From: Phyllostachys edulis
Lineage: Eukaryota; Streptophyta; Magnoliopsida; Poales; Poaceae
Direction: 5' to 3'
Length of the DNA stretch: 64,000 nt
Assembly: GCA_036346405.1 (NCBI GenBank)
Contig: CM070553.1
Coordinates: 70,521,686-70,585,685 of the forward strand
Of the stretch, positions 58,780 to 64,000 are shown piece by piece. The first letter of the stretch is position 1, and each line of letters begins with the position of its first letter. The position numbers and the translations under genes were made by a program. Below the pieces are notes generated by a model. That model did not search any database, was not told where the DNA came from, and worked only from the letters and a program-made list of their open reading frames with translations.

Positions 58780-61700
58780 TGTAACATCCCAACTGTATAA
58801 TTAGGGCTTGTTCAAATATAATTAAGGTGTAGAAGTTAAAACTTTTTCTCACACCTTGAAAACCCCTAAACCTTCATGTAATTCTTGTCCAAGAGTTGTG
58901 TAATCCAAAAACACAAAGCTCTTGTTGACCAAAAGTCAAATTCATTTTCCAATTATCTTAAATCTTGTGCCAAACATTTGGAAATATTTTTCCTTGGTCC
59001 TAAAACTGATGTGGGACTCCTCTGAAAAATATCACAAGTGGTAAAACTTGTTTGGTAAATTTTGGAGGTAAAACAAATCCTTGAACAACCTTCATGAATT
59101 TCCTGAGAAAAATGCATTGCATAATAACCTCTGGAAATTTTATGTCAGGTTAATCTCATTGTCAACAAGCTCCTGTAAAAATTTCATGAATTTTGGAGTT
59201 GAATTGCTATCCCAAACAATTTTGCAAAGTCTCAGCTGTTAGAAATTAAACTTAAAACATGGCTCTGTTCCTTGGGCTAGCCGCTGTGCAAAGCTGGTCC
59301 AGCCCAACCCCATCTGACCTCCTTTCCCACCTCATCAGGTCATAGCCGTTGGATCAAAGATCCACGGTCATGACCTCCCCTGTGTGTTAAATCCCAAAGA
59401 CCTCCTCACCTCACCAGGTCATAACCGTTGGATCAAAGATCCACGGTCATGACCTCCCCTATGTGTTAAATCTCAAAAACCTCCACGGGCTGTTAAACCA
59501 CTTGACATCCCACCTTGTTGAGGTCGTAGCCCTTGGATCCAAGATCCATGGCCATGACCTCCCTTCACTGTTAAACTAAGCAAACCTCCTGCGCTATCAA
59601 GCGCTCCCAACCTCCCCTATCTCGTGTTGTGCACCGTTGATTAAAAATCCACGGTCACGACCTCCTCTTTCCTCGTGCGCATCGATCTCACAAGACGTGA
59701 GGTCGCTGTCTTAGATCTAAATCTAAAGGCCATGACCTCCCTTGTGTGTTGTGCAAGGTCTTGACCTCCCTCGCGCTTCACGCAAAGCCTCAGACCTCCC
59801 TTTGGTTGTGTGCCCTTGGATTTTAATCCAAAGGCCATGACCTCCCCCTCATGCTTTTATGTTCGTGTGCGGTTAAGACCTCACAGGAGGTCCACACCGT
59901 TGGATTGAAATCCAACGCTTTGGACCTCCTGTCCCATTTTCCCACGTGCGCTTACGCATTAAGGAAATCGGAGGGCCACGACCTCCCGTCCTCGATCGTG
60001 TGGTCGGACCTCCTCCCACCACTTAAAACATAACGGTTCAAAATTGTCATCCGATGGTTAGGACCTCCCCATGGTCCTATCCAACACCATAAAGACCTCC
60101 TGTTCTTCTCCTTCCTTGGTCATGCTCGCGAGCTTCGAGCAAAGAATTAATGCATGTCCGTCCATGGGGTACGTTATATCACTCTTGTGTCGACCAAGAT
60201 TTAATGCAGTCGACTTTTCGCCTCTCGTCACCTCGGACCGCCATCGTGTCAACTTTACATCTTGTCCAATGCCCTAGACAGTGCTATGGGCCAAGCTCAC
60301 CATGAGCTTAGCCGGTGGTCCATGACCTCCTCTCCCTTAGGATAAAACCACCCCCACGGTTTCCTGGCTTCCTTTACACGCCATTGTTCCTTGCTTGCTC
60401 TCCTGTGCTTGTGAGCTCTAGACCACCAAAGTTTCCTTGGCCGCCATTGTTTGGAGCTTGAAGCCCCTCGGTGGGCAAGGGTCGCTGAGATTTCTTCTCC
60501 TCTCCTTGCTTCCATTTGTGCCTTCCTCCGGGACCAAGACCTAACTTGTTTTGGTTTGGGCATTTACAGAGGTGGACAAAGTGGAATCTGAGTCGAGCTT
60601 TGGCCGTGAGCACCTTTCCTCCCAAGACCGGTCCTTCCTTCCTCGACCTCCTCAAAGACCTTAGGACCTCCGTACTCCTCCCGTTAGTCCCTTAGCTGTT
60701 GGCACCGCTGAATGATGTCGCGAGAGCTTTTCTTGGCACACGCTTGAATGTCGCATGAGCTTGATTATGCATTTCGGTTTTGGCCGTCTTGGCCTTCATT
60801 TTGCCCTCTCGGCTCGCCGGGCGCTCAAGGCCGCCGCCGTTGAGAGGAGGTCCGCTGCGTGCGCATGGTTATTGCGGACCCAACGGTATTATTGATGTCG
60901 CCGGCGAGGTCTACATCGCCGCAAGAACCAAATCCTTGAGCTCGGTCTTTGTCGGACACGGCAGCACCGTTGTCGCTTTTAGGACGAGATCCGCCGTGTT
61001 TAATGCGGTCATCAATTGCTCAATCTCGCAATCATTGGTTGTGTCTTGATGTCCTTAAATCCGCCTTTTATCGCGCAAATTAAGGCCTCCGCCAGCGGAC
61101 CTCCCCGTGTCCCGCGCGATTAAACTCTTGTCCAAGACGCAGTGCGCGCAAGCACGTGGTCGCGAGATCTGGATGTCCATGACCTCCTCCGAGGAGATCC
61201 GAGCGCCCAAGACCTCCCTTGCGCGATCGTGGCCGCCCAGACCTCCCCGGAGGTCTGTGGACGCTAGATCTCTACGACCTCCTCGAGGTCATCTCACCAT
61301 TGAGGACCTCCCCTTTAGATCTGGTCCGTCCCGACCTCCCTCATCGCTGTGGTCCGTTGGATTCTCCATCTACGGCCACGACCTCCCTCACCTCGCGATG
61401 TGCGTTGCTAGGAGGTCCAGGACCTCTGACCTCGTGGCGCTGCAGGCAAGTTGTTCTCTGGGAGGTCTGAGCCGTTAGATCTATGATCTCGTGGCTCACG
61501 CCCTCCCTTGTATTTCTGGTTTTAGAAATTCCAGTGAACTCCTAAGTATAAACTGAAATAAGGTATAGCTTTAGAATTGCATATCTTTTTCATTCTAAAC
61601 CCAAATAAGGTCATTCAAATTGTGTTAGCTCTGTCTTGAACTTGACTTTAATCCAAAAATGATTGTAAGTTGAGTTCAGCTCCAGAGCACAGTTTTGCCA

Positions 61701-63905
61701 TTAGATTTTAAAACTCACTTTAAATATACACTCAAATTAATGCTTAACTTGTAAAATACATAACTAATGCTCTGTAGATTATTTTTGGGTGAGACCAACT
61801 TTGTTGGTTTCCTCTATTAATGAACTTACTGTGAACATTAGTTTTGAGCATGTTGCTGTTATGAAAATGAGGACTTGTGCATTATAATTTTGTTCAAGTT
61901 CTTGTTTTTGAAAATTTGTAGAGAGTGCATAATAGCTCCAAATGAGGTGAACTCAATTGTGTTATTCATCTCATGAGGTGCTGGTTTCACAGTAAAAATT
62001 TCAGTGTCACCACTGTTCTAGAAAATGTTGCCTCATAATTAAATTAGTGAATAGTGCAGTTTGGTATTTTTAGGCTGAGCAGAATTGATTTCATCATATC
62101 TTTTGCATTAAGAATCCAAATCAATTGGTTCTTGTTGCTAAATTCATGATAAATCATTGTCTTGCTGCTGTAAAATTTTCATAGCTTTCGGAGAAGTTTC
62201 TCTGTTGCGTCTTTTTGGTTTTTCATCGCTCTTATCGATTCTTTATCGCTTTTCCGTTAGGCTTCGACATTTGTGGTGATCCCGAGAGTGACCCTCTGCC
62301 ACAACTTAGCCAGCAACAACAAGGCAAGCAGTTTGATCATTTCCATCATTGTCCCATTACTTTAAAGCTTAATATATTGTTTTACTTCTATGTATGCATG
62401 CTACTTTGTGTTAAACGTCGCTAGTAATCCTATAGTTGCATAATTTGTAGGAATTGTTTATTCCCTACTACCATGAGCCTAGGTTATTTGCTGTGGTTTG
62501 AGCTCGTTGGATGAGCTCTTATCACCTAGTAGTTTCGATTTAATTGCTTAGACATGCTTAGTTATCGGTAGAAATGGGCGATCATCGACTTAGTCGATGG
62601 TCTTGATCACTCAAAACTGATTATTACCCCTATATGTCCAGCACTTGTGCTTTGATTAATTTGTAAAATCAAAAACTGAAAATAAAAGGATTGATTTAGA
62701 CTTGGGCATATTGGATGGATGGTGCGGTTTTTGGAATGTGGTGGTATGCCCGGGTCCCTAAGGACCGGTACTTGGGTCACTAAGCCAAGCGCTTTTATGC
62801 ATAACCACACAGGGGATATGGGACCTCTTGACTAAGTACTTTGGGAGGTGTTAATTATGAGCTGGTCGGTTGGTATGTTTTACAAGAAAATGTGTGTGTG
62901 TGGTGTGGGAGGGAGCATTAGCAGACCGGTTAGGCTGTCTAATGTGTCCTTGTCCCCGTGGGAAGCGGCTCGTAATTAGCGTCGTCCATTGGAAATGTCT
63001 CGTAGGACTTAGCCGTGCGGCAAGCATACCAAAGGTAGTGTGCTTAAAGGAAAGGCGGTCCATGCGTGGGTACATTGGTACACCCTGCAGGTTAAAACTA
63101 TTCGAATAGCCTCGTCCTAGGTTATGGACATGCTTGGTAAGGTCGTTCAAGACTAGACTACAACCTTTAATTAAAACTTGACATGGTTGGTATGAACGGG
63201 GAGTTCATGCTATTGTTGTGGTGACTTGGGTTAGTCACTTCCAGGTTGTTATTGTTGTTGTTACTATGTTATTACCTCGTTGTTATTTCAACAATTAAAA
63301 TGCTTTGCCAAATTGCCTTCAATCTATTATGTTATTGCAAATGAAACTTGCTTTATGCTAAAATGAGTCCAAAGCCTCATCCACTTAAACAAAGCTTGCA
63401 TGTAGCTATTTATAGTTCTCATATCTCACACGTAAGTCTTATGGAGTACTTTATGTACTCATCTCGCCTGGTTGTGGCATTTTTGTGGCTTTTGTTGCAG
63501 AGGAAGAAGGGGAGCTCCTAGAGCCTCTCTTTTGTGCTACGTGTTGCAGCTTCTTCGACGACTAGCTTGGCGGTCCGGTCAGATGCCTAGGGGTTAAGGC
63601 ACACTGATTGGCTTTGTGTTATAGCCATCTTTATGGCACTTTTGCTTCCGCTGTTATCTTGTAGTTCTTGTTGTTATTTGGCCAGAAGGCCCCTCTTTTG
63701 TAATAACCTATTCCTTATTAATATTAACTTCTGGTTTGTTGCTTATGTACTATGTGTTGTATGGAATTGATACATTCTTTTGTTGTGAGGTATGTATATC
63801 GCATTCGGGAGTATACATCTCTCGAGACTGGGTTTATTTGGTTGATAATACTAGGGTCAATTGGATGACTAAGTATTATGAGCCTAATAAATCCGGGTGC
63901 TCACA
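58780..63905 (+). mobile_element. solo LTR (5.13 kb) nested in the minus-strand LTR
   Basis: Begins TGTAACATCCCAACTG, ends GGGTGCTCACA, TSD GATGC at 58775-58779 and 63906-63910. Same family as 28004-33490. GACCTCC arrays at about 59.3-60.1 and 60.65-61.45 kb, donor after 61562, H1 62580-62602, ATTCGAATAG about 63103, H2 63444-63460. Confidence 0.92.
62261..63565 (+). CDS. putative spliced LTR micro-ORF (solo LTR 58780)
   Basis: Candidate exons are 62261-62323 (after CCGTTAG, ending CAAG|GCAAGC) and 63501-63565 (after TTGTTGCAG). The joined frame contains DPESDPLPQL, a Gln run, EEEGELLEPLFCATC and ends FFDD-TAG at 63563-63565. The first-exon motif also stands in 31846-31908 and 51762-51824 of sibling LTRs. 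The motif FCxxC plus DD-stop is shared with subfamilies whose DNA here is clearly different. Confidence 0.33.
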
Positions 63906-64000
63906 GATGCGACGCTGCACCGCCCACGCTCTGCTCTGTCCATGGCGACCCGGCGTGGCGTGCACAGGTGCGACCAGAGGTAGGAGACGACCCACAGCGA

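Larger units (their letters stand above)
55015..64000 (-). repeat. 5-prime LTR of the minus-strand Tekay (continues beyond window)
   Basis: The left end TGTGAGGACCC is the reverse of the LTR 3-prime terminus. Leftward landmarks: H2 55444-55461, ATTCGAATAG block about 55809, H1 56307-56329, the GC-donor block about 56591, and the degenerate repeats about 56.7-57.37 kb. From about 57.4 kb it becomes GC-rich, where the promoter-proximal half should be. It is interrupted at 58780-63905 by a solo LTR and continues at 63911-64000, past the window. Confidence 0.85.

Overview
The window is intergenic DNA from a flowering plant, almost certainly a grass. The evidence is nested Ty3/gypsy LTR retrotransposons of the Tekay (Del) chromovirus and Tat/Grande types, a hAT transposon, and the 3-prime end of one ordinary plant gene at the far left. 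I cannot name the species. No other host gene, tRNA, rRNA or CRISPR array is visible.

Layout. 1-584 holds the last exon of a host gene, followed by about 2 kb of AT-rich spacer. From about 2.56 kb to 41.86 kb lies one old, broken Tat/Grande-type element on the minus strand. Read from its own 3-prime side it has a degenerate LTR, an antisense accessory gene (aORF, plus strand, PF04195-like), two tandem arrays, and pol (integrase, RNase H, RT, protease). Later insertions split it. They are a solo LTR (4039-22039, TSD CGGGC), which itself contains a non-autonomous Tekay derivative with 5.1-kb LTRs (4691-18404, TSD CAACT), and further solo LTRs at 23126-26953 (GGTAA), 28004-33490 (TTAGC) and 35732-39660 (GAGGT, minus). 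A 1.8-kb LTR-like repeat (41863 to about 43650) joins this block to a second large element.

The second element is a Tekay retrotransposon on the minus strand, from about 43.65 kb to beyond the right edge. It has pol remnants with a long RT-RNase H frame, gag, PBS and a 5-prime LTR. It is interrupted by a 1150-bp hAT element (44007-45156, 8-bp TSD CATGTCAT), by an oppositely oriented truncated Tekay copy (46806-53404), and by another solo LTR (58780-63905, TSD GATGC).

The most interesting signals are inside the Tekay LTRs. Copies that differ widely in sequence share: a short exon ending at a GC splice donor (CAAG|GCAAGY); a second exon after a TTGCAG acceptor that joins in frame and encodes a Cys-x-x-Cys peptide ending Asp-Asp-stop; two hairpins whose arms stay paired although arms or loops change; a block around the palindrome CTATTCGAATAG; and arrays of GACCTCC-bounded inverted repeats around the LTR promoter. 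Together they suggest a spliced, structured LTR transcript that may encode a small protein. The structures are seen directly. Splicing and coding are inference.

No transposon gene here looks fully functional. Most premature stops I could identify are TAG at a Trp or Gln codon. Differences between the two LTRs of the nested element cluster at CNG sites, so part of the decay may be methylation-linked mutation or base-calling error.
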